Positions 25,696 to 33,551 of a DNA stretch of 64,000 nucleotides are shown here, one piece after another. Origin of the DNA: Meridianimaribacter flavus (GTDB lineage: Bacteria > Bacteroidota > Bacteroidia > Flavobacteriales > Flavobacteriaceae); the NCBI RefSeq assembly GCF_004366715.1, contig NZ_SOQZ01000001.1, forward strand, positions 434,001 to 498,000, given 5' to 3'. The position numbers were made by a program, and so were the translations under genes. The notes beneath the pieces are model-generated. The model saw only the letters and a list, made by a program, of their open reading frames with translations, was not told the origin of the DNA and ran no database searches. The stretch's first letter is position 1. Each line of letters begins with the position of its first letter.

Positions 25696-25866
25696 TTAAA
25701 TTCCTGCAACAGCAGGAATCTCTCTTGTCATCCTGTCCCGAATCTTCGGAAGTTTCTGGATCTCGTGCAATTTGCTCGTGGCTTAACAAATCACTCGAAG
25801 TGACGATTAACTATTCCTCATCGTCAGTTCGAGTGTCACGCCAAAGCGTGATGTATCGAGAACTAA
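25696..25866 (+). repeat. mosaic of REP-like repeat fragments downstream of leuS
   Basis: No gene is supported. From left to right: an ATTCCTGC/GCAGGAAT hairpin (25701-25720), a GTCATCCTG...CTGGATCTC unit (25729-25765), a CTCGTG/TGCTCG segment, a CACTCGAAGTGACG unit near 25793-25805 and copy C at 25823-25865. An open frame across it is only translated repeat. Confidence 0.7.
25823..25865 (+). repeat. palindromic repeat, copy C (inner stem TCACGC/GCGTGA)
   Basis: Arms GTCAGTTCGAGTG and ATGTATCGAGAACTA match copy B almost exactly, but the inner hairpin (25836-25841 with 25846-25851) has unrelated sequence while still pairing perfectly. Confidence 0.8.
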
Positions 25867-25916
25867 AGCAATACATTGCAAACATGACAAAATTTCTTGA
25901 CGAATGTAATGATAAA

Positions 25917-26645
25917 CTAAAAAAAGCGATTTACTAGAGTTAAGGCCTGTGCTCTTACGTTTTCATACAATGGTGTGGTTTTAAAATACTCACGAAAACA
26001 TTTTGGTTTATCACTTTCCAGGACAGACTTACATTCAGACAATTCCTTAATCTGTCTGGATATATCTTGCTCTGTCATAAAAACACAATCTCCAGAAAGT
26101 ACTAAAACATATAAATGCGTAGGTATGCCATTAGGAAAGTCTTGGGTAGCCGCACCTAACATGCCATAAGCCACAGCATCCTTTTTGGGTTCGATACTAA
26201 ATGAGGTATAATCCAGTAATCGAGCACCAATAGCATAGACCTCTTCAAAGATTAAGGGTAAATGCTCAAACAAGTCATTTGGCTTTTCACTTAAGTGATA
26301 CCCTTTAAAATGATAATCCAAAAGGGCATTGTTAGAATAAAAAAGGTTCAAAGAGTCTTTCTGTAGACTCAACCCATCCAATTGACGGTTGATGATGCCT
26401 TCAAAAAAAGTTTCAAAAACGATGGAACTTTGTGATAAATGGGTAGGACTTACACAGGGTTCCAAAACTTTTTTTAGACACTGTTCCAAAACCTGTAAAG
26501 AATCTATTGGTGATGGTCTAGTGAGTTGCCTGTCATCATTAAAATGGGTTATATAGCTTTCTTTAAGTTCTATATAATTTGAAATGGTTTTGTTTTGGGT
26601 AAAACAATTAAAACCTACGAAGGTTAGAATTAAAAATATAAAATG
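25917..26645 (-). pseudogene. hypothetical secreted/lipoprotein gene lacking a start codon
   Basis: Reading the minus strand, the frame is open from just after a TAG at 26646-26648 to the stop at 25917. Its first residues HFIFLILTFVGFNC look like the hydrophobic core and lipobox of a lipoprotein signal peptide, yet no ATG, GTG or TTG precedes this core in frame. The first usable start (TTG at 26489) would discard about 52 residues including the signal. A short out-of-frame ATG at 26686 could have been the original start if one base was lost near 26645-26650. The body (about 240 codons, e.g. GAATQDFPNGIPTHLYVLVLSGD) matches no family known to me. A sequencing error cannot be excluded. Confidence 0.6.
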
Positions 26646-26719
26646 CTATGTGAAAATATTAACCTATGATTGATGTTAAGTTGCATTTATTGTGTGTAAT
26701 AAGGATGAAGCATGAAAAA

Positions 26720-27277
26720 TCAATTTTCTAATTCTTCGATTGATAGTGATTCAAAAGCCCAATCTCTATGTCCTTTTAAGGCATAGTTAATATCATTTAC
26801 ATAAATAACCTTGGCTTCTTTGCTTACTTCTTTTAGAGTTTCTTCCCGTATTGTTTTTAAACAATCCAGGTTGGTGTCGAAAACATTAGTGGGATTTTCA
26901 CCGCCCTGTTGGATTATTCCAAATTTGTAACCATGAAAAAAACTATCATAATGTGAATTTACACTTCTAATAGCTTCGATAAATTCTCTTTTTCCGTAAC
27001 CAAAATCTAAAAAATAATTCCTTTTAGGGTCATTCTTAAATAGTCCTGTTACTTTGTAAATGGGACTTACCAATACAACATAATCCATTCCATTGGTGTC
27101 AAAAGAAATAGCCACTCGCCAGTAGTATAGTTCAAACGATTTATTCAAATTGGTATCTCACCAATTTTGACTGTCTAAATATGTTTCGTTAGCACGTTTG
27201 CAGTCTGATTGACTGTATGATAAAAATGAGATTAAATAAAGTAGCAACAATAGTGTAAATGGATGTTTTATTTTCAT
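26720..27277 (-). pseudogene. hypothetical secreted protein gene interrupted by an in-frame TGA
   Basis: On the minus strand an ATG at 27277 opens a signal peptide (MKIKHPFTLLLLYLISFLSYSQ) followed by SDCKRANETYLDSQNW and then TGA at 27158-27160. The same frame continues without interruption for 145 more codons (DTNLNKSFELYYWRVAISFD...) to the stop at 26720. The downstream part alone could only start at a TTG (27148) and would have no signal peptide. The simplest reading is one gene of about 185 codons with a nonsense mutation, or a sequencing error. No family recognised. Confidence 0.75.
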
Positions 27278-27305
27278 TTGGATTGTTTTTATTAGACTGA
27301 AATTA

Positions 27306-27788
27306 TTATTCTTTAGGGTCTATGTACTCTCGAAGAAAAGTAATTCTTTCATTGGGTATTTTTTTATCTGGATTAAATTTAAAATCACCAAAATCGTTAT
27401 AGACGGTTTTTATTTTATCACATCTCCCTTTTGTGCTATAAGCTCCATATTTTTTAGCATTCTCGATAGCCTCTTCTGGTGATTTTCCAAATACAATGTA
27501 TCGTTGGTACATTCTTGTAAGCCCTACAATTTCATCTAACTTATCTTTTTCGTTATTATAGAGCCAATCATAAAATTGGTCGCTCAAACGTCCTTTCATC
27601 ACTTCATCACGATTAGGCATAAGGATAGGATTGGATACAAAGCTAACTTGTTTATGGGTGTTGCAATCAAAATTTTGAAGCATTGTGTTGGTAGACATGG
27701 TGAATATAGCATACCATTGTGTGTCCTGTGCTTTGGTAGTAATAGATAAAAATGCAAATAGTGTAAAAAGTAATATTTTGTTTTTCAT
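27306..27788 (-). CDS. hypothetical secreted protein
   Basis: 160 aa with a clear signal peptide (MKNKILLFTLFAFLSITTKAQ). The mature part is polar, with two well separated cysteines (NFDCNTHK and GRCDKIKT) and segments SDQFYDWLYNNEKDKLDEIV and SPEEAIENAKKYGAYS. No known domain is seen. It is one of five minus-strand genes for exported proteins in 25.9-29.1 kb, with modest gaps between them, suggesting shared export to the periplasm or outside. Confidence 0.7.
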   Translation of the reverse strand: MKNKILLFTLFAFLSITTKAQDTQWYAIFTMSTNTMLQNFDCNTHKQVSFVSNPILMPNRDEVMKGRLSDQFYDWLYNNEKDKLDEIVGLTRMYQRYIVFGKSPEEAIENAKKYGAYSTKGRCDKIKTVYNDFGDFKFNPDKKIPNERITFLREYIDPKE

Positions 27789-27826
27789 TTTTTTTAATTT
27801 AATAAGATTAATAAAAGAATCAAGAT

Positions 27827-28327
27827 TTAATTTTTAAATAGAGTAACAGCCCCTGCCTTTTCCCAAGAATAGCGTTCACCATTTTTTTCGGCAGCAAATT
27901 TAATCATGGGCGAATCCAAATGTATTTTAACTATAGGATTATCATTTTTTGTCACCCAATTTTTAGTGTAGTTTTCCATTGGATTAACAGCATCTGATAA
28001 ACTTTCTTTGGATTCGCCAGGGCCAAGCATTCTTGAGAAAGTTTCACCAGGTTTTGAAACAATTTCACCATTACTAAGTGTATACGTTTTATTTGCTATA
28101 CCAACATCATAAACAGGCATTTGTGTGTGATTGGTTATTCTCCATTTTATGCGCCCATTGTATCCAGTTGATAATATTCCATATTCTAACGTAAAAAAAG
28201 TTCCAGTTTTATTAGTTACTTCAGCATACTTGGTAAATGTCCAGTTTGATTGCGCTCTATTACTGGTTATAGTAAAGTAAGGATTGATTATAAAGGACAT
28301 GGTTAACATTAAAATTAATTTGCTCAT
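27827..28327 (-). CDS. hypothetical exported protein
   Basis: 166 aa. The N-terminus (MSKLILMLTMSFIINPYF) is hydrophobic, probably a signal peptide. The mature part looks like a single beta-sandwich: TFFTLEYGILSTGYNGRIKWRITNHTQMPVYDVGI resembles domains that describe unpaired structural strands rather than an enzyme. No catalytic motif is apparent. It lies 11 nt downstream of the DnaJ-zinc-finger-like gene stop, so the two are probably co-transcribed. Confidence 0.7.
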   Translation of the reverse strand: MSKLILMLTMSFIINPYFTITSNRAQSNWTFTKYAEVTNKTGTFFTLEYGILSTGYNGRIKWRITNHTQMPVYDVGIANKTYTLSNGEIVSKPGETFSRMLGPGESKESLSDAVNPMENYTKNWVTKNDNPIVKIHLDSPMIKFAAEKNGERYSWEKAGAVTLFKN

Positions 28328-28338
28328 AACTTATATTT

Positions 28339-29079
28339 TTAATTTTTTATATAATAGTCAATTTCTTTTTTATGATTTCTAAGTATTTCTTCAATTTCAT
28401 AATCAGAAAGATAAACATCTCCATCATATTTATAAATTTCACCCTTGCCTTTACAGGAGCTGCAATTAGCTCTTACTTTTTCATCCCTTTTTCCAGTCCC
28501 TTTACAATATTTACAAGTATATCTATTGTTTAAATATATTACATAACCTTTCCCATCGCAATAACATTTTACTTTTCCATTTACCCAAATTGTTCCAGCC
28601 AAACAATCATCATTATCACAATTAATTAGTTTAAAATGCTTAACCGCTTCTGCAATTTTAGATTCTTCTTCTTCTTTCCTCTTTTTTTCTTTTATTTGGT
28701 TGGCAACATTACTGTCTATTGGATCAATTAATTTTGTTAATTCCTTTGTCTCATCATATGTCAATTCCTCAACAGTTTTAGAAAACCCTTTAGGTTGTTC
28801 CTTTCTATCTAAAATATTAAAATAGCGATTCATTTCTATTTGAGCCTCTTTATATTTTCCTGCCTTGTATGCAGCCATTACATGCAAATATTGGAGTTGA
28901 TAATTTGACCCACCAAGAAGTTCTTTAGATTCGTTAATAGCTTTGATAGCGTCGTCATAATTGCGAGATTCATAATTTTCTTTAGCTGTGTAATATTTAC
29001 CTTGAGCTCGAAAATTTAAAGATTGGGAGTTTGAATTGAGACTAGTTAAAATAAAAAAAGTGAATAAAATTTTTTTCAT
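28339..29079 (-). CDS. secreted protein with DnaJ-type zinc-finger (CxxCxGxG) repeats
   Basis: The ATG at 29079 is chosen because it starts a signal peptide (MKKILFTFFILTSLNSNSQ); a longer frame to 29157 would bury it. 246 aa: an N-terminal helical, TPR-like region (NYESRNYDDAIKAINESKELL, AYKAGKYKEAQIEMNRYF), a Lys/Glu-rich helix, then cysteine motifs CYCDGKG, CKYCKGTG and CSSCKGKG near residues 180-225, like the zinc-binding region of DnaJ. DnaJ zinc fingers are normally cytosolic, so pairing one with a signal peptide is unusual. No J-domain is present. Role unknown. Confidence 0.75.
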   Translation of the reverse strand: MKKILFTFFILTSLNSNSQSLNFRAQGKYYTAKENYESRNYDDAIKAINESKELLGGSNYQLQYLHVMAAYKAGKYKEAQIEMNRYFNILDRKEQPKGFSKTVEELTYDETKELTKLIDPIDSNVANQIKEKKRKEEEESKIAEAVKHFKLINCDNDDCLAGTIWVNGKVKCYCDGKGYVIYLNNRYTCKYCKGTGKRDEKVRANCSSCKGKGEIYKYDGDVYLSDYEIEEILRNHKKEIDYYIKN

Positions 29080-29222
29080 ATTGTAAATAACTTTAGGGTT
29101 AATAGCACTATAATTCAACGATATTGTTAAATTAATTAACATTGCTTTAGTGTGCAATACTCAATTTGAGTATATTATGATTTAAAATTATTGTTTATTT
29201 TTAGTTGAAGGTAAGTAGTACT

Positions 29223-29642
29223 ATGGAAGTAGAAATAAACAATTTGAACATTGACGTAGATAAAGTTGGTTATAATGATGGACTTAATTTTGGTCGGTTT
29301 ATAGAAAATAAGGAAGTTGTGAACTATACTCTAAAATTATCTAAAAATCAGTTCTTAACTGTCATTGAAGCGGACTACAACCAAATACGAGATGAGATAA
29401 AAGTAGATGATGAAGCCATGAATGATACTTCTGAATTTTCAGAAGTTGGCTATTGTTCACTGGAAGACTTGTTTACAAAAAACGCTGCTTTTTCAGACAT
29501 TGTTAAGACGTATTTAGGTAGGTTATTATTGGAAAAAGTGGTGATACCACAAGAAAACCCAAAGTATATTATAAATAGTATTGGTGGAGCAAAAGTTGAG
29601 GGTAATGCTTTAATTATTTACGGTAAAGCCTTTGTAACCTAA
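29223..29642 (+). CDS. hypothetical protein
   Basis: 139 aa from the ATG at 29223 (a TTG six codons earlier is less likely). Soluble, acidic, with no signal peptide or membrane helix: NFGRFIENKEVVNYTLKLSKNQFLTVIEADYNQIRDEI. No family recognised. It is the only plus-strand gene in the 25.9-30.2 kb pocket, lies head-to-head with the zinc-finger protein gene and overlaps the convergent downstream gene at the stop codons. Confidence 0.6.
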   Translation: MEVEINNLNIDVDKVGYNDGLNFGRFIENKEVVNYTLKLSKNQFLTVIEADYNQIRDEIKVDDEAMNDTSEFSEVGYCSLEDLFTKNAAFSDIVKTYLGRLLLEKVVIPQENPKYIINSIGGAKVEGNALIIYGKAFVT

Positions 29643-30235
29643 TCTTTTTCTTTTTCCAACTCAGCAGCCGTTTTAGCACCATAATCTTCTATAAGATATG
29701 TGCGGAGTTCTTTAATAACGGTTAATCTGTAGTCTTTATGTCTACTTGGGTCTGCAATAATTTTATCCAAGTAATCTATTAGAGTTTCACTTTTGTCATC
29801 AACTAGTTCCACTGCGTTAACATCTATTGGGAATTCTTCAGGGTCTTCCAATAAAAATTGATCAAATACTTGTGGTTCCATATTGAAATCCACCACACGC
29901 TTTAAAAAATGGGTGGGATATGGTAATTCAGGTTTTGTTACAGATTTAGATTTACAAACAAAACAATTTGAATAAGTGTTCCAAAGTTCTAAAATCTGTT
30001 GTTTGTAATTGGGTGTTTTCCTAGTAATTCCAAGATGAGCTAAAAAAATATTTTCAATTTTTTCGCCTGCATCATCATAACCAAAATTAATATCTATTGA
30101 AAGACATATTTTATTTCCCAGCATTTCCACTTCTGTTTCGCCATAGCCTGTATCTTCTCCACAATCGGTTTGTGCGGTAAGGGTTACTGTAAAACCTACA
30201 AAAACAAGCAGTAAGGTGTGTTTTAGTTTTTTCAT
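29639..30235 (-). CDS. hypothetical secreted protein
   Basis: The ATG at 30235 gives a good signal peptide (MKKLKHTLLLVFVGFTVTLTAQ); a start four codons earlier is possible. About 198 aa; mature part begins TDCGEDTGYGETEV and contains a cysteine pair CFVCKS, then an acidic, helical C-terminus (ETLIDYLDKIIADPSRHKDYRLTVIKELRTYL). No family recognised. It overlaps the convergent plus-strand hypothetical gene by 4 nt. Confidence 0.7.
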   Translation of the reverse strand: MKKLKHTLLLVFVGFTVTLTAQTDCGEDTGYGETEVEMLGNKICLSIDINFGYDDAGEKIENIFLAHLGITRKTPNYKQQILELWNTYSNCFVCKSKSVTKPELPYPTHFLKRVVDFNMEPQVFDQFLLEDPEEFPIDVNAVELVDDKSETLIDYLDKIIADPSRHKDYRLTVIKELRTYLIEDYGAKTAAELEKEKD

Positions 30236-30247
30236 GAGTAATAGCAT

Positions 30248-30669
30248 TATGTTATGGCTTTCAATTTAATTTATTTAGAACTAAAAAAACGAATTACTAC
30301 AATGATTTACAAATAATTATGTTGAATAGCTCTTGTAATGTGTTAAATTATTAAGGTGACTATACTATTTAAATCTTCAATTTCTATTTTGTTGCCGCAA
30401 AGGTGTATTGAGGATAGATAAAAAAGGAAAACGAACAAAGAAACCTTAATATGAGGATTGAACTAGGTTTTTGAAATACAATTGATAGCATCATTTTCTT
30501 TATGTTTGAAGTAGAGGGAAACATCCTGACAACTATTGAGTATGTAGTCTTTGCGATAGCTAAGATTAAATGGATTGAAATTACACAAAACTGACAATAT
30601 TTCTTAACTTAAATTTGGCTTATTTTTTGCTACATTAGTATTAAATTTACACTATTAAACTTTAAAAAG
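30248..30669. other. 422-bp intergenic gap
   Basis: No convincing gene. It holds a probable -7 element TAAATTTG at 30610-30617 for the Zn peptidase gene. Two short minus-strand open stretches separated by a TAG (about 30330-30577) include a hydrophobic segment but are too short to call. Confidence 0.5.
30610..30617 (+). promoter_or_regulatory. -7 element for the Zn metallopeptidase gene
   Basis: TAAATTTG matches TAnnTTTG, about 53 nt upstream of the ATG at 30670. Confidence 0.5.
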
Positions 30670-31365
30670 ATGATTGGATATTATATATTAATTGGAGCGA
30701 TTGCTCTGGTAAGTTGGTTAGTTAGTAATCAATTAAAACAAAAGTTTGCCAAATACTCTAAAGTAAGATTACGCAACGGAATGACAGGACGTGAGATTGC
30801 GGAAAAAATGTTGGCAGACAACGGTATTTATGACGTTGAGGTTATTTCGGTAGCTGGTCAACTAACAGACCATTATAACCCAAAAAACAAAACAGTAAAC
30901 CTTAGTGAGCCAGTGTACAACCAAGCTAACGCAGCTGCAGCAGCTGTTGCAGCACACGAGTGTGGGCACGCAGTACAGCATGCACAAGCCTATAGCGCTT
31001 TAGGGATGCGTTCGGCATTAGTACCTATTGTAAGTGTAACTTCTGGGATGTCACAATGGTTAGTAATAGGAGGTTTAATACTTGGTGCAGCTGCTGGTGT
31101 AGGATTAGGATATTGGGTAGCTGTTGCAGGATTAGTATTTATGGGTTTTGCAACCTTATTTAGCTTTATTACGCTACCTGTAGAGTATGATGCTAGTAAT
31201 AGAGCATTAGCTTGGTTAAAAGCAAAAAACATGGTAACTCCTGAAGAATATAAAGGCTCTGAAGATGCACTTAAGTGGGCAGCTAGAACTTATCTGGTAG
31301 CAGCAATTGGTGCTTTAGCTTCATTGCTATATTGGGCACTTCAAGTATTTGGCGGAAGAGATTAA
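30670..31365 (+). CDS. YugP-type membrane zinc metallopeptidase
   Basis: 231-aa integral membrane protein of the neutral zinc metallopeptidase-2 family. Seen: an N-terminal helix (about residues 2-18), a cytosolic stretch NGMTGREIAEKML, the zinc site HECGHAVQH (HExxH, near residues 97-105) and a GxG-rich pair of helices followed by LPVEYDASNRALAWL carrying the third ligand region. The substrate is unknown. It is a single-gene unit closed by a strong terminator at 31385-31417. Confidence 0.9.
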   Translation: MIGYYILIGAIALVSWLVSNQLKQKFAKYSKVRLRNGMTGREIAEKMLADNGIYDVEVISVAGQLTDHYNPKNKTVNLSEPVYNQANAAAAAVAAHECGHAVQHAQAYSALGMRSALVPIVSVTSGMSQWLVIGGLILGAAAGVGLGYWVAVAGLVFMGFATLFSFITLPVEYDASNRALAWLKAKNMVTPEEYKGSEDALKWAARTYLVAAIGALASLLYWALQVFGGRD

Positions 31366-31384
31366 CACTCACAATAATTATAAC

Positions 31385-31417
31385 AAAAGCCTTTCAAAAC
31401 TATTGAAAGGCTTTTTT
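31385..31417 (+). terminator. intrinsic terminator after the Zn peptidase gene
   Basis: 13-bp stem AAAAGCCTTTCAA (31385-31397) with TTGAAAGGCTTTT (31403-31415), 5-nt loop and a T-tract. Confidence 0.9.
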
Positions 31418-31457
31418 GTTGGGTATTAGTAGCTTTTAAGTTAGTCATTCGTCAATT

Positions 31458-31499
31458 TATACCAACTATATGCCGACTTTATACCGACTATATGTTGAG
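31458..31499. repeat. two direct repeats with 21-bp period
   Basis: TATACCAACTATATG (31459-31473) and TATACCGACTATATG (31480-31494) differ by one base and are spaced by two helical turns, in the gap after the convergent Zn peptidase and lrp genes. Confidence 0.6.
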
Positions 31500-31570
31500 T
31501 CAAATTGCAGTTAAATACCTGTTATAGTAAATACAACTATTACTTATAAGGTTATAAATAAGGCAAGGAG

Positions 31571-32041
31571 TTACACTTTTATCTGTCTGTCAATTTGCTG
31601 TTGAAGCGATATAAAGGTTTCAGTTCGTGATACACCAGAAATAGATTGTATTTCTTTATTAAGAACTTGCATTAGGTGCTCATTGTCTTTACAAAGTATC
31701 TTCACAAAAATACTCCAGTTACCAGTTGTGTAATGGCATTCTAATACTTCAGGTATCTTTTGTAATTGTCGTACAGCTTCTGGGTTACTAACAGCTTTAT
31801 CTAAGTATATACCTATAAAAGCCATAGTGGTATATCCTAAAACCTTAGGATTGATTACAAACTTTGAACCCGAAATTAACTTAGACTTTTCAAGTTTTCG
31901 TAACCTTTGATGAATAGCAGCTCCTGAAATACCTACTTGTCTTGCTATTTCAAGAATGGGTGTTCTTGCATCTTCCATTAAGGCACGAAGAATTTTTTTG
32001 TCTATACCATCAATATGGATATTTTGATTTACAACTTTCAT
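31571..32041 (-). CDS. Lrp/AsnC family transcriptional regulator
   Basis: 156-aa feast/famine-type regulator: an N-terminal winged helix-turn-helix (IDKKILRALMEDARTPILEIARQVGISGAAIHQRLRKLEKSKLI, about residues 13-56) and a C-terminal RAM ligand-binding domain (about 70-150). These proteins sense amino acids. It lies 66 nt downstream of a saccharopine dehydrogenase-like gene on the same strand, so lysine or a related amino acid is a reasonable, unproven ligand. Confidence 0.93.
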   Translation of the reverse strand: MKVVNQNIHIDGIDKKILRALMEDARTPILEIARQVGISGAAIHQRLRKLEKSKLISGSKFVINPKVLGYTTMAFIGIYLDKAVSNPEAVRQLQKIPEVLECHYTTGNWSIFVKILCKDNEHLMQVLNKEIQSISGVSRTETFISLQQQIDRQIKV

Positions 32042-32107
32042 TAGGTTTTAAATAGAAATTATAAAACATAAAAGTAGTAAATACATTTAGATTTGTAATG
32101 CTTTAGA

Positions 32108-33472
32108 CTATAAGTTTAAAGGATTGTAACCAAGATAAGGCACATCGTATTCTTTAAACTTAATATCATACGCTTCCAACTCTTTTAAAATAGGCTCATA
32201 CACTTCTTTGTTAATTGGTATTTGAACACCAGGAGTTGTAATTTTTTTATTTAAAATCGCCAAGGTAGCAATAGCCACAGGTAAGCCAACAGTTTTAGAC
32301 ATTGCTGTAAACGTCTGGTCTTCACCAATTGTTACCATTGTAGAGTCTATTTGGTGTTTTTTACCGTTAAGCTCGTAACCAAACTTGTGATACATTACAA
32401 TCATGTCTTTATCCTCTTCGGCAAGTGTCCAACTATCCATTAATATCTTTTGAAGTATTTGTGCTGGCGTTGCTTTTTTAAGTTCAACCATTTTACTAGC
32501 ACTAAAGATATCTAGTTCAATAAGTTTGTCCCAAACAATATCGTCTTGGTCAATCTTTAAAGCATGTCTAAATTTTAATTCAACCGAATCTGTTGGGCTG
32601 TAAGGTAAAAAGGCGTTTACAAAATCGCGATAGCTCATGTTTTCACTATCATCTATAGTGTAGCTGTCGTCAGTCATCCCTAAAAGTACAAACATGTTCC
32701 ACGCACGAGAAAACCCTACACGACGCATTGTACCTCTGTAAAGTGTTTTAATATCATCTAGTCCATACACGCTTTGGTATTTTAAAGAATCTCTATTAGC
32801 ATATGCTTCAAAACGTCCATAGCCTTCAACGTCCAAAAATTCTGTTCTTCTAAATAACCGGTTATAAGGAATGTATTTATACGTGCCTTCCTGAAGAAAT
32901 TTTGCTGCACCACCTTGTCCAGCAACAACTACGTTTCTTGGGTTCCAAGTAAACTTGTAATTCCATAGGTTATTATCGCTTTCAGGAGCAACCAAACCAC
33001 CAGTAAACGATTCAAACAAAATCATTTTACCGCCTTTTTCACGTATGCTATCAATTACTTTCATAGCACTCATGTGGTCAATTCCTGGGTCAACACCTAT
33101 TTCGTTCATAAACACCAAGCCTTTATCTCTAGCAGCTTTGTCTAAACTTTGCATTTCATCGCTTACATAAGATGCAGTAACCATATTTTTACCAAATGAA
33201 ATACAATCTTTAGCAACTTCTATATGGTATCTTGCTGGAAGCATAGATACTACAATGTCGGCATTTTGAATAGCTGTTTCTCTAGAGTGTTTGTCAAACA
33301 CATCTAGCACAATAGCTTGAGCATTTTTGTGGTCGCCAATTAACTTTTTGGCACTAGAATAGTTGATGTCTCCAACAATTATAAGTAGGTTTTCAGATTC
33401 TGATTTTTCAAGTAAATATTTTATAAGATAGGATGCAGATTTTCCTGAACCAATAACTAAAATCTTTCGCAT
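32108..33472 (-). CDS. saccharopine dehydrogenase family protein (glutamate-forming type, LYS9-like)
   Basis: 454 aa with an N-terminal NAD(P)-binding fold starting ILVIGSGKSASYLIKYLLEK (glycine-rich loop near residues 7-13), followed by VVSMLPARYH and the saccharopine dehydrogenase C-terminal catalytic region (EIGVDPGIDHMSAM near 123-136). It probably oxidises saccharopine to aminoadipate semialdehyde and glutamate in lysine catabolism; the glutaryl-CoA dehydrogenase-like gene at 56.5 kb would fit a later step. Paired with the Lrp-type regulator downstream. Confidence 0.85.
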   Translation of the reverse strand: MRKILVIGSGKSASYLIKYLLEKSESENLLIIVGDINYSSAKKLIGDHKNAQAIVLDVFDKHSRETAIQNADIVVSMLPARYHIEVAKDCISFGKNMVTASYVSDEMQSLDKAARDKGLVFMNEIGVDPGIDHMSAMKVIDSIREKGGKMILFESFTGGLVAPESDNNLWNYKFTWNPRNVVVAGQGGAAKFLQEGTYKYIPYNRLFRRTEFLDVEGYGRFEAYANRDSLKYQSVYGLDDIKTLYRGTMRRVGFSRAWNMFVLLGMTDDSYTIDDSENMSYRDFVNAFLPYSPTDSVELKFRHALKIDQDDIVWDKLIELDIFSASKMVELKKATPAQILQKILMDSWTLAEEDKDMIVMYHKFGYELNGKKHQIDSTMVTIGEDQTFTAMSKTVGLPVAIATLAILNKKITTPGVQIPINKEVYEPILKELEAYDIKFKEYDVPYLGYNPLNL

Positions 33473-33551
33473 AATGGGATTTGTTGAGTAATTTTGTGTT
33501 CACGAAAGTAGTAAATCGAACGTGCAATAAAAACCCAAAGATTAAATTTAT

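Noticed and set aside
25725-25937. Plus-strand open frame of about 70 codons after leuS
   Set aside because: It is translated repeat sequence (TCATCCTG and TTCGAG units) with no protein-like character.
29080-29157. Longer start for the DnaJ-zinc-finger-like protein
   Set aside because: It would bury a clear signal peptide beginning at the ATG at 29079.
25696-30250. Phage, CRISPR, restriction or toxin-antitoxin defence island
   Set aside because: No integrase, transposase, methyltransferase, Cas, recombinase or nuclease motifs were recognised, and no regular direct-repeat array is present.
30330-30577. Two minus-strand open stretches separated by TAG, the second with a hydrophobic, signal-like segment
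   Set aside because: Each is about 40 codons, no good start codon, and AT-rich DNA gives such frames by chance. A third decayed secreted gene is possible but not supported.
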